A stretch of 64,000 bases of DNA, taken from Sitta carolinensis. Its lineage: Eukaryota > Chordata > Aves > Passeriformes > Sittidae. The DNA lies in the NCBI GenBank assembly GCA_032173965.1, contig CM063284.1, forward strand, positions 129,851,625 to 129,915,624. Direction: 5' to 3'. The notes under the pieces are model-generated. The model searched no databases. It saw only the letters and a list, made by a program, of their open reading frames with translations, and was not told the DNA's origin. How positions within the stretch are numbered: position 1 is the stretch's first letter; the number at the start of each line of letters is the position of its first letter. Positions 27,936 to 37,856 of the stretch are shown piece by piece. A program made the position numbers and the translations under genes.

Positions 27936-28702
27936 CTGCAAAACAGAAATAAGTTCACAATAGCATTTTCTTCATGCAGGTGAAGAGAAATACAGAAAAG
28001 AGCAACAAGAAGGGATCTCAAGACAAATTAATTGTCATTATCAAACTTGCTACATAAATATATGCATCACAACAAAAAGTGTATGTACACAATACCAAAC
28101 ACTTATGTAAATAGTTTACTAATTTAAGTCTTCTGTAGATAAAGAAATAAAAATTGTGATGCTTTTCTGTGTCAATATTAAAGGTTTCAGACAAAGTCCC
28201 TTTGCAGCAGAACTGCAATCCAACACACTGAGACTTTATTACAAGTATCCTGGGTTTTTAACTGCTTTTACAAAAAAAAAAAAAAAAAAAAATCCAATAA
28301 AGCCCATGCCAAGATGCAATACCCACCTCCTTTACACTTGAGAATTGCATTTGGGCTCAATACTGATTAATTTTATTTATTTGAAAAACATTTTTCTGCA
28401 ACCACTCCAGGGAGAGAAGCCTAACCTGAGAAGCAAGATCTAAGGTACTGACAGCAAAACTATCAAAATTTGTTCTGAATAGATTATTTAAGCAGAGACT
28501 GTTTGCAGTGAGTTCAGATGTTATCTTTTAATCACAATATTGTACAAAATACTTTTTAGTGTACCTCCTGTAACTTAATTTCTTGGTCCATCTTCTTAGT
28601 TTCATTCTTGAGACAAACAGCAGTACATTTTCCTGGTGGTATAAACCTTGGCTTTTTGCCCGCATTTCCTACGACTTGACTCGGAGCTGCAGATCGCCTC
28701 AT
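27764..28702 (-). CDS. RAD54B: DNA repair and recombination protein RAD54B, N-terminal part (two coding exons)
   Basis: RAD54B is a nuclear Swi2/Snf2-type DNA translocase that works with RAD51 in homologous recombination. Only its N-terminal part is here. Coding exon 1 (28702-28565) encodes 46 residues beginning MRRSAAPSQ and containing KKPRFIPPGK and IKLQE, the signature of the RAD54B N terminus. Coding exon 2 (27935-27764) adds 57 residues, lysine-rich and poorly conserved, and ends in phase 1. The ATPase exons must be further downstream; none was recognised in the window. The start is the first ATG after the acceptor at 28719; a stop codon (TAA) lies just upstream. The first exon is secure. 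The second rests on good splice sites (TTTTGCAG|ATAG and CTG|GTAAGA) and an open frame. Confidence 0.88.
27936..28564 (-). other. RAD54B intron between coding exons 1 and 2
   Basis: Short intron. Contains a run of 21 A at 28272-28292, nothing else recognisable. Confidence 0.75.
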
Positions 28703-28718
28703 ATTTAGCTGTACTGCT
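28565..28718 (-). CDS. RAD54B: RAD54B first coding exon (CDS from 28702)
   Basis: Acceptor CCCTGCAG, 16 nt of leader, ATG at 28702, 138 coding nt ending in phase 0, donor GAG|GTACAC. The family motif RFIPPG sits at residues 19-24. Confidence 0.9.
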
Positions 28719-31593
28719 CTGCAGGGCAGACAGGAAGGAAGGAAACAAGCAGATAAAGACAACTGTAGTCAGGATAGGCTTTAAATATAAAAATATATCC
28801 ATAGATGACAACGAAATCACTATTTCAAAATATAAGAGAGCATACAAGATCTTCAAATAACAATATGAATTCACAAGCATAATAACATTTAAGAAAAAGT
28901 AGTGTCATTGCAATGCTTTGTTTAAGTACTAAGAAAGATCAACTACAGCAAATTCTGCAGCTGAAGCAATCTGCAGCTCGATTTTCATTTTAAAAGCCAC
29001 TAATGCAGTTCCCAATAGCAATAAATGCTCGGGAGATGCACAGTATAGGACTACTTAACAAACTTACACCAGTTTAAAAAAGAAAGACAATTTTAAGCAA
29101 AACTTACTATTCTATACACTTGAAACATAATTTTGAAAAGCCTATTATTAGTGCACAATGAACAATGAATCTTGAAGGTATGTCTCATACCTGGGAACAG
29201 CATTTTGCATTAAACTGTCAGTTATATTGGTCATTCAGGTTCACCACAATAAGATTAACATTCAGCAGAAAATTATCTCAGAATTACAGTGGCTATTATT
29301 GCTCCATGTTATGACCACTTGAACAGTGGAAGGAATGTATTATAGATTTTCCCTCAAAATATAAGACCATTATTTCCCTGAGCAACCTTAGGCCAAAACC
29401 AAACATAGGCCAATGTTAATATGGCGAAGTTTACTTTGCAACCAATAGAAAAATAAGTTATCTTAATGCTTCAAAGTAGTAGACAGATATCATACAAAAG
29501 AAGAAAACTCCAATAGAATAACACAGCAGCCAAAAATGAAAAAGGCAAGCACAACTTACACTACAGTTACAGGTTTAATTCTCCGTTTACACACGTTTAT
29601 TTTAAATGATCCCCCGAACTATTAGGTTAAAAATAAACCATAATACAGATTGCAGAATCAAACTTCTGTACCATCTCAAAATCATGTTTGCGTCCTGCTG
29701 CAACAAACAGTGTGTTTCTGCACCTTCTTTGGTGCTACTCTGCACTCCAGTGGCTTCCTGGGGCACAACCACCGTTCTTTCCAAAGTTTGCACTAAAGTA
29801 ATAACAGACAAAACACTTTGCAAACATGCAGAGACTGGTAGCAGGAGTACTGATCTATCCCCTTGCACAACTAGTATATGATGCTCTTAATAGACAAATC
29901 TCAGGGGCAAAATGGCCTCAGCTGTTGCCACTTCCACTGTGGCTGTTATTAAAATCACAAGAAAAGAAGCCTCTGACTATGTCTACTACAGTTCACTTAA
30001 CTTAGGCTTACCTGACAACAGCGACAGCAAGTGAATTTTAGTTAACTCTCTGCAATAAGAGAGTAGCTTGGTTATTATAACAGGAGTACCTCTAGTGTGA
30101 AAAGACACTGTGAACACTGCAAAGGTGTCCAGAACCTTCAGGGGAGCTGACTGCAAGTGCCAGTGCCGAGCACAGCCAGTTTCAGGTACCATGTGAATCT
30201 GAAGAAATTCTCTACCCAGCCCTACACTGCACAGTGACGCTTGGGAAGACAATACAGGACACCCCACGGCTCTGCATGAGGACTGCACCTAGCATGGCCA
30301 CAGTGCTATACTAACCCTGCCCTCTGCACTCTGTAGGACAGAGAAGCTGCACAAGTGATAAACTGCACATAGACATGATTAAAGTGCTCAGGTTCCCAAA
30401 TCCATTTGGCCATAGCACTATCTCTTGGTCTTAAACCACAAAAACAGACTCATTAGGAGATTTGAAAATTTCTAAGACATTTGAAGACACTACCCTTGAT
30501 AACTCAGTAACTTCACTGTTACCAGTATTACCTACTTGCAACTACAAAGACCCTTAAGGGTTTGTGGGGTTTAAAATTAAATATCGCATCCAGAAATACA
30601 TCTTTGTCTTTTAAAACACAAGCTTTCATAAAATATAAAATAGGACATCAGGGACGTACAACAAACCACTAATGCCAGATCTTTCAGATAAGATCAGAGT
30701 GATTGTAGCAAGGCAAGGAACAGCTCCAGACTACAACTAAATGAAAGAATACGCAAATATGCCCTTTCCTCAGAGACAGCACCGGTACACTCGGGAGCAT
30801 TGTACTTGCCTTACTATTAGGTCTGGCCGCAGGGAAACAGCTGCAAGCAATGCAAAAAGCGCTGCTCCTAGCTTTATTATTATTAGCAACCAGGCCCGAC
30901 CAAACCCAGTGCACCACAAAACCGCAGACCTAACTGTCTCATGGGTGCATTCAGGCATTGAATTCGGTTGTACTTTTGTCCTTAAGGTACATTAATAGCT
31001 GCATTAAAAATGAAATACACATACAAAGAATGCTTCAAGATTTTACACCTCTAGCTCAACACGGTGTGCGCGGAGCTCTGCTAAAGGCAGCTACAATGCC
31101 CATCTCGGCCCAAACTTAACAGGCTGCTCCCGGAGCGTTTGAAGAGGCACTGCCGGCACAGATGGAGAGGAAGAACACGGGCTGTGCCCAACTGCAGAGA
31201 ATTGACACACCATCAGCTTTCACTCGGTTAAATTGCAAGCAGCGAGTGCACAGCCTGGAACATCAACATTACTGAAAAATCGCTTCAGATCAGAAGTACC
31301 TGTAAGGAATTTTTACAAGAGTATGTAGTGATAGGAGAAGGGGGAATGGCTTCAAACTGAGAGCGCGTTTAGATCAGATGTAAGGCAGAAATTCTTCACT
31401 CTGAGGATGGTGTAGCACTGGGACAGGTTGCCCAGAGAACTTGTGAATGCCCCATCGCTCAAGGTTGAATAAAGCTCTGAGCACTGCGATGTAGTGAAAG
31501 ACGTCCCCACGGCAGGGGGATCGGAGCTAGATGATTATGAGGGTCTTTCGCAGGGTCGCTTCCCCCAGGGCCCCCCGCCCGTGGCTCCCGTAC
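28719..31593 (-). other. RAD54B intron 1 (leader intron)
   Basis: About 2.9 kb between the probable leader exon and the first coding exon. The right end is occupied by a CR1 3' fragment (31327-31555, separate entry). No other element was identified. Confidence 0.55.
31327..31555 (+). mobile_element. CR1 LINE 3'-end fragment
   Basis: Carries the diagnostic CR1 3' UTR order: 'aatggc.tcaa', 'aaattcttcact', 'ggacaggttgcccagag', 'gcactgcgatgtagtg' and 'ggcagggggatcggagctagatgat'. It is 5'-truncated, as most CR1 copies are, and lies plus-sense immediately next to the CpG island, about 40 nt from the probable RAD54B leader-exon donor. Confidence 0.85.
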
Positions 31594-31760
31594 CTGCGGT
31601 CCCGCCGCCGGTCCCGCCTCTGCGCTCAATTGTCCCGCCGCGCTCTCCCGGCAGCCCCGCCGGCCGCACCGCGCATGCGCCCTGCGCGGCCCTCCCTTCC
31701 CGCCGGGGCCGCGCGCGCGGGCCGTGCCGCTGGAAGGGACCCTGGGAGGGCGCTGCCCGC
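31594..31760 (-). other. RAD54B: Probable RAD54B noncoding exon 1
   Basis: Inferred from a near-consensus donor (CAG|GTACGG) on the minus strand inside the CpG island, upstream of the first coding exon, which itself has a strong acceptor and only 16 nt of leader. The transcription start is not visible, so the right edge is a guess. Confidence 0.45.
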
Positions 31761-31799
31761 CCCCGCAGGCGTGCCGTGCGCGTGCGCAGTGCCGGCCCG

Positions 31800-31912
31800 C
31801 GGCGCCCGTGCCACACACAGCATGGCGGAGCGGCTACCCGCCGCGCCGCCGTCAAGCGAGAGCGGCCGTAAAGGGAGCCTGAGCTGCGCGACAGCGAGCG
31901 GCGGCGGGCGGG
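31800..31912 (+). other. Probable leader exon of the RING-finger gene, with uORF
   Basis: Strong donor GTGAGTGAG at 31913 in the CpG island. An ATG at 31822 in fair context starts MAERLPAAPP and stays open to the donor. Joined to the acceptor at 37632, this frame meets TGA at once (GGT TGA), 13 nt before the main ATG, so it would be a 31-codon uORF and not the protein's N terminus. The 5' edge is unknown, and undetected leader exons could lie between. Confidence 0.45.
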
Positions 31913-32359
31913 GTGAGTGAGCGGGGCCGCGGCCCGAGCGGGCCGGGGGCGAGGGCCGGGGGGGAGAGCGGGCCCGGGCCCGCGCCCGGGGCGGGAGGCG
32001 TGCGCGGGGTTTGTCCCCAGCGTTTGTCAGGGCCCTTTGCCGAGCTGGCGGCGGCATCGCTGGCGCGTGGGGAAGGGAGCGGATCGGTTGTGTGCAGCTG
32101 TAAGGGTGCTTGTCGCTGCCTGAGGCCGGCAGGTGCCGTTTCTTGGTGTCGGGTCGCCTCTCCAGATGTTTCCAGGCCAGCTCTGTGACCGGGATCGTTG
32201 CCCCTCCCTGAAGCGCCTTCCCAGGCCGAATCCGGAGGCCTTTCCCCTGTTACCTGTACAGAATTCCCCCTCCCACAGCTCCGAGGGGAGAGAGCTCCTC
32301 TGATCCTGGTCTTGGCTCGGGGTGGCAGAGCCCGGCCCTGCACAGCCTCGAAGGCGGTC

Positions 32360-32622
32360 ACAGAATTATTTAGCTTGGGAAAACCCTCTTGAGATCATCA
32401 AACCCATTCCAGTTTGAGGCGATGTCCTCTCATCCTGTCGCTGGTCGCGGGAGAGAAGAGACCAACCCTCACCTGGCTGCGGTCTCCTTTCAGATGGACC
32501 GATAAGGTCCCCTCTGAGCCTCTTTTTCTCCAGCCTAAACAACCCCAGCTCTCTCAGCCGCTCCTCACAGGACTTGTGCTCCAAATCCTTCACCAGCTCC
32601 ATTGCCCTTCTCTAGACTCTGG
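32360..32622 (-). mobile_element. CR1 LINE fragment, minus-sense
   Basis: The reverse complement reads as the end of CR1 ORF2/3' UTR: 'agagaagggcaatggagctggtgaagga', 'ctgtgaggagcggctgagagagctgggg', 'gaaaaagaggctcaga'. It then jumps to the extreme 3' end next to 'aattctgtg'. It is internally deleted as well as 5'-truncated and lies in the first intron of the RING gene. Confidence 0.8.
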
Positions 32623-33963
32623 TCTGTGCAAGGCATGTCATGGATGGCACTGTTCTGAGTAGGTTTTGCAGAACAGAAACTGTTGTACAAAAATGTTCTT
32701 TGTTAAAATAACTATAGTAGTTATGTATTTCCTGGTAGAGGCCTTAAATTGTCTCATAATTTTTATAAAAGCTTTTTTTTAAAAAAAATCAGTTGTTTGC
32801 ATCAATGTAAGATGGTGTTGCTGTTAATTGATTCTTACCTTCCTCTGTTCCTTTTCTTTTGCACAAATGTTCATCAGAGTCTCCTGTGTACCAGTCTGAG
32901 GTGCGGAGCTGAGGGAGTAGCTCTATAGCATCCTTGACCACAAACTGTTGCTGTCTTTCTTCCCTTTCTGCCCTGGCTGCCGTTTCTTATTCCTGGTCAT
33001 ACCCTGCTTACACAGTCCCTAGAGCTATTGCTGAGCTATCTACAAGAAATTCTAGCATAACAAATCAAATCAGGGCATAGTTGTCTATATGGTGAGTTGC
33101 ATGATCCAGTTCAGGAAAGGGGCACATTAAATGTTTTCGCTGATTTCAGGGAGCTGGGGAGCATATTAATTTGTGGATAGATAGGCTTGGGCTACTGTAA
33201 GAAAGCTGTCAAAGTTAATTTTTTTTCCCAATTAAGTCTTAAAACAGATCAGTTACCAAGAGTGATGCCCCAAGTGCCTGAGAAACCACTTGTACAGTCA
33301 CAGTCGAAGGGGTGAGTCTGCCCCTTTGGACATTGATGCTAACTTGAAGTGGCTTACAGTGTCAGACTGATAAAAAACATACTAAAACATTGCTTCTGTA
33401 CAGCAGGATTTAAAGCACAGTGTGTCTTTGTGAAAATAAAGGCTGAAGAAATGTCATGTCCCAGTGTCACCTCATCCCTGGGCCCTGCATGGACTCTGTT
33501 CCTTCGGCATTTCTGAAAATGCTGTCTTAGCCATGCACATCTGTAGCTCTGTCATGGTTCACTCCAGCCTTTCAAACAGTTGTGCTTTGTTTTGTCACAT
33601 GGAAAAGAAGCATTTTTTAAAAATCAGAAGCTACTGCAGATGAAAAAATGAAGGTCACTAATTTCATTTCAGTGTCCTGACTTTCACAATGGAATAGCTT
33701 TGATTAGTGCCAAACAGCTAGCAAGCTATGTGACGATGTTGTTGGGAACCACATCCCACCTGTATTCTCCCTGTTATCATATCCTCACCAAATCTCTGAG
33801 GGCAGTGAAGTCCACAGCACAAGGCTGGTTTTGGATGTGCATCTGCCTGGCAAACAACATGGGATGACAGCTGTTGAAAAATTGCTTGGTACCTGTGAGA
33901 TCTGGAGGAGATTTTTGCTTGTCCAGAGCTGTAGGGAAAATGAAACCTGTGAAACAATAAAAG

Positions 33964-34405
33964 TGTCATGGTTTGTGTGCTTTCTCTCCCACACAAAGAA
34001 GTCTCTGCACAATGATACCCTTATAATTTAGGCACCCTCCCCTACATGCTCTTCACATGGCCCTTTTAGTCCAGGGGTCATTTTTGGTCTGGGGTCCTCT
34101 AACAGCTTCCTGGATTCTATGTCCATGCAGGCAAGCCATTAACTGTTTTTATCTTGAGCTGCAGCTTCTGCTGATGACCATGAGCTCCTTATCTTCTGGT
34201 TTGTGTTACTTGTGCACCTGCTCCCTGGTAGAGCATGGGAAACTAAAATAAAGTCCTAGACTTAGGATAAACATTACTTAGAAACAGCTAAAACTTTGGT
34301 GTGTTGGCAACATTCTTCTCATTCTAAAGGCAAAACACAGCTCTGTAGCAGCTACTGGGAAGATTGCTAAGGAAATTAACACAGTTCCAGCCAAAAGCCT
34401 GTCTA
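33964..34405 (+). mobile_element. LTR-like fragment (ERVL-type, solo)
   Basis: Begins TGTCATGGTTT and later has a stretch resembling the common avian ERVL-type LTR end ('cacagctctgtagcagctactgggaag', '...aaattaacacagttccagcc'). No internal retroviral region. Decayed, with no clear target-site duplication. Assignment is by memory of avian LTR consensus words. Confidence 0.35.
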
Positions 34406-34831
34406 GGCAAAAGTCCACAGCTTTCAGCCTAAGGCTTCCAGCAACCCAACCTATGTATGTTAAGCAAGTAGATATAAGCAAACAGCATTCTAAATCACAC
34501 AGTATTATAAGTGACCTATTTAGAAGTTACTTGCTTAAGCTAAGCAACTGACATCTCTCAACAAAGTTACATCATTTATAAGTGCAATTAAAAAAAGGCA
34601 TGTGACAATTAGTGAGTCGTAGAAGAATTGGGAGAATAAATTTTGAGGCCAAAGGGAGAAAGTTTCTGGGGATAAGCAGAGGCTGAAAATAATCTCGTTT
34701 TGTGGTGAAGATACAGGGTAAAGTGAGCTGTACTGCTAAAGTGCATGACATTCATCAGATGCTCTCCCTCTGCTTATCTCTTGACTAAGGTGCATCTCTT
34801 GAACTTGACAAGAAAATAAAACATCTCTTAA

Positions 34832-35560
34832 TGTTGGCTCTGCCGGGAAGGGGCCTGAGAGGTATCAGGCCAGGATAGCCGGGTCTACCCCAGAGAGGTA
34901 CTCTCCTCAGAGAATGCCTTCCAGGGAGCCAGCGGCTTTCCCTCGGCTAGCCTAGGGGTGCCTTAGCAGGGTAGTAGCCACGGCGGGCTACAGTGAATTC
35001 AGCTCAGTGAGTTCAGCTCAGTGAATTCAGCTCAGTAATCCTGCAAGGCAACCCCTTTACAGCTGGCACGGAGAGAGACAGATGAGGGACTCGTATGGCC
35101 ATTTCGCAGGGGGTAACTTTATTGCAAAGCACCCAAGCGAAGGGAGAGCCAGGGACGAGAAATCCCTGAAGTCTGGGGGAAAGTACAGAGGTTTTTATAA
35201 GGGTACATAGGTGGATGTGGGGGGTTACAAACCAATGGGTTTCAACAGATCTACGTAAAAATCCCTCAAAGAATTTTGGGTCTCAGTAACCACAAAGTGT
35301 TCTCCTTATCTAGGGGGTCTGGAATTTGTTATTGTACAATGCTCCTTATCTCTTCAGGAGGCCCGCCTCCCCATCCCAGGGGCCTCCCTCCACGGCAGCG
35401 CCACGGCGGGCCTGCCAGATCCCACAATCTCTGGTTTTTAAGGTCAGAAAACTTCACTGGAAAAAGTCTGGGACTGCAGTAACAGCTGTTGTCATAGGTC
35501 CCAGATCCATGGCCACAAGGGTTCCAGCACTGTGTTGTGCTGTTCCGACGTGAATCTTGA
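34832..35560 (-). mobile_element. Probable solo endogenous-retrovirus LTR, minus-sense
   Basis: On the minus strand the block has the order of an LTR: a TATAAAA box (35199-35193), then an AATAAA signal 70 nt on (35123-35118), then a GC-rich U5-like part ending near 34832 in ...CCAACA. The opposite end may be TGTTAC at 35484 or lie further right. No gag/pol or primer-binding site adjoins it, hence solo. It contains a 14-bp tandem repeat at 34992-35033. It sits antisense in the RING gene's first intron. Confidence 0.55.
34992..35033. repeat. Three tandem copies of a 14-bp unit
   Basis: Unit agtgaattcagctc, three times, the middle copy with one change (agtgagttcagctc), followed by a partial fourth (agta). 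It lies within the putative U5 of the LTR. Confidence 0.9.
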
Positions 35561-37632
35561 AAATGTGCTGAGGAATCCCTCTTGATTGTATTTTTTGTAC
35601 TGTTTATTTGAACTCCAGTTTGATTTGGGCCTAATACATCCATATGTATATATTCATATACAGAGGCATATGTATATAATATATATATTTCCTTGTTGTG
35701 GTTGCACTTCATTTCTCTGTTAAGCACAAATAAAGTTTTTTTGTTCCCTGTTTCATAAAAGTATTCTATCCTGCATTCTGTTAGTCTTCAAACTTGCCAA
35801 AATATGCTGAAGAGTGTCTTGAAGACTTGGTCCTCAGGGACTAGCAGTGTTTCTTCAAAATGTAGCTCACAGCATCCACAATTCCAGTAGAACAAACTCT
35901 AGGACAGTAAAAGTACTTAGTTTTGCTCTCTTATCTGTCCTTGAAAGTTTTCTAAAAGCAGAATCCTCTGGGATCTACCAAATCAAATCAAAGTGTTAGG
36001 CTTACAGTTCATATTATCAAATCTATATATGCTGTTTAAGTGCTCTAGCATAACTTAAGGGGTTTAAGCAATGACATATTTTAAGATGTTTTAAGTGAGT
36101 AACCCTAGTTATGCTGTATATCACAGGAATGATATTTGCCAATACAACAAACCTGACTGTAATAGTTTTGTTTTAAAAATGGACTGCCTGTCATGACTGG
36201 ATAAGGACAGGTAGAAAAGAATAATTTTATGAGATTTCAGTTGCTACTTTTCAATAATACTGAATTCTGTTGACTTCAGTCTTACAAACAAAACTGGCTT
36301 AAAAATGGATCATCAGCAGGGTGTTCAGTTTTTTGACAAATATCTGCATCTGTAGTAATTGAAACAAAGACTGATGATTATTTTCACCCTAATCTAGTCA
36401 GTTCTCCTGTGCTGAATTGTAGGTTTTCAGTGGCTTACTTTGGAAGACTTGATTTTAATGGGCTGTTAGGACAGCATCTATTCAGTAGCTGGCTTGTTAG
36501 ACATAGGACCCAGTACCTTAGGAAACACTACTGAGCCTTATTCTTTCTAATTTTTTCTCATAGGCATAATAAAGCAGTGAAGAGAAACTGAAGGAAGTAT
36601 TACATGCCTTACTGATCAGAAAACTGTTTATGAAGTATTTGGGCAAACTACATATATATGTAGTAAAATCTACAAAGGTAAGATATCTTCCTTTTCTGTT
36701 TTATTTAAAAAACTTCACAACTAATGAAATCCATTTTCACAAGTCTTGGTGGGTCTACAAAAGTAACTTTGGATGTCAAAGAGCAATGTGGAGCCTAAAA
36801 CTTATTCTAAGTGAGTTCTGTGGAGTCTTACCAAATTCCACAAGGTTTTTAATGATAAGATTCAGATGAAAGCAGATTGCCCATTAATTCTTCACAAAGC
36901 TTTCAAATCCATTCAAAAGCTTCTCAGTTTTATGCAATAGATCATGTAGGAAAAGGCAGTAGCTTTTCGTGATTTCAGGGTTAGCTGCAGTTTTGTCTTC
37001 TTTTACTTCCTGAATTTTAAATATGTCTTTAGGCATGTGGAGTTTTCATGCTTGTCCCTCTGAAACGGAGGTCTACAGTGAGTAGAGATTCTTCCTTTCA
37101 GTATGAAAGCAACATCATAAGTGATGTGCAGTTCATAAATCCAGGATCTGCTAGCTGAAAGTTCCACAGCTATTGTTGGTAAGAAACTGCTTTGTAAGTT
37201 TGTTAGGCCTTACATGAAAGGTATTAAAATGGAAAGCAAACATTTGTATTTGACCTTCTGGTGATGTTTCTACTTCACATGTAGAGTTCATGTCAATAGA
37301 AACTGTATGTTTCACAGTGGCTGCTGCAAATATGTTCAATAACAGCATTCAGAAGAAGGGCAGCTCAACTGTGCCGGAGTCTTTGCTTTCAGAGTTCAGA
37401 ATATCTTTACAGAAAATTGTGATTCTGACATCCAGCAGTACAATTCTCAAATTTCCACTTAAATCTGAAAGTCTCCAAAGTGTATAAATGTTTGTTTGCA
37501 TTCACACATTCACATCTTCGTTTACATTAGTCTTCATGTTTTTAGAATTGCTTTCAGGCCTCTTTGTGGGTCTACCCATACAGATTCAGCACAAAGACTG
37601 CTTTATCTCTGTGTGTTTGGTGTTTTGCATAG
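35561..37632 (+). other. Remainder of the RING-gene leader intron
   Basis: AT-rich sequence with a purine-pyrimidine 'tatata' stretch at about 35640-35695. No exon with convincing splice sites was seen before the acceptor at 37631-37632. Confidence 0.5.
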
Positions 37633-37856
37633 GTTGAAGGTGTGGAGAGCATGGGTTATGATATCGAGCGCTTCGTGGGCTATGTTAACGAAGGGCTGTT
37701 GTGCTCCATCTGCCGAGATGTGTTAGAAGATCCACTGCAGGCTCCTTGCGAACACGCGTTCTGCACTGCCTGTATCCATGGGTGGCTTGTTCATCACAGT
37801 AACTGCCCTGAAGACAGACAAGTGATTGATGTGTCTTTGCTACGACCTCTCTACAG
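37633..37856 (+). CDS. RING gene exon 2 (first coding exon, RING domain; CDS from 37651)
   Basis: Acceptor TTTTGCATAG, 18 nt of leader, ATG, then 206 coding nt ending in AG of a split Arg codon. Donor CTACAG|GTATCC. Encodes the whole RING, including PCEHAFCTAC and NCPEDRQ. Confidence 0.9.

Larger units (their letters stand above)
31560..32150. promoter_or_regulatory. CpG island, probable divergent promoter of RAD54B and the RING gene
   Basis: Very GC- and CpG-rich block. Candidate donors point outwards on both strands: minus CCGCAG|GTACGG (exon end 31594) and plus CGGG|GTGAGTGA (exon end 31912). The outward splice signals, and the downstream coding exons of RAD54B on one side and the RING gene on the other, support one shared bidirectional promoter at about 31.6-31.85 kb. 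No TATA box is visible. The GC-rich open frames (up to 169 codons) are composition artefacts. Confidence 0.7.

Noticed and set aside
31822..31912. MAERLPAAPP... as the true N terminus of the RING protein
   Set aside because: With the visible donor and acceptor the frame stops before the RING exon's ATG, and MGYDIERF at 37651 matches the known start of RNF41.
31459..32361. Overlapping long frames up to 169 codons on both strands
   Set aside because: They arise from the stop-poor base composition of the CpG island. They are Pro/Ala/Arg/Gly-rich, present in all frames and match no family.
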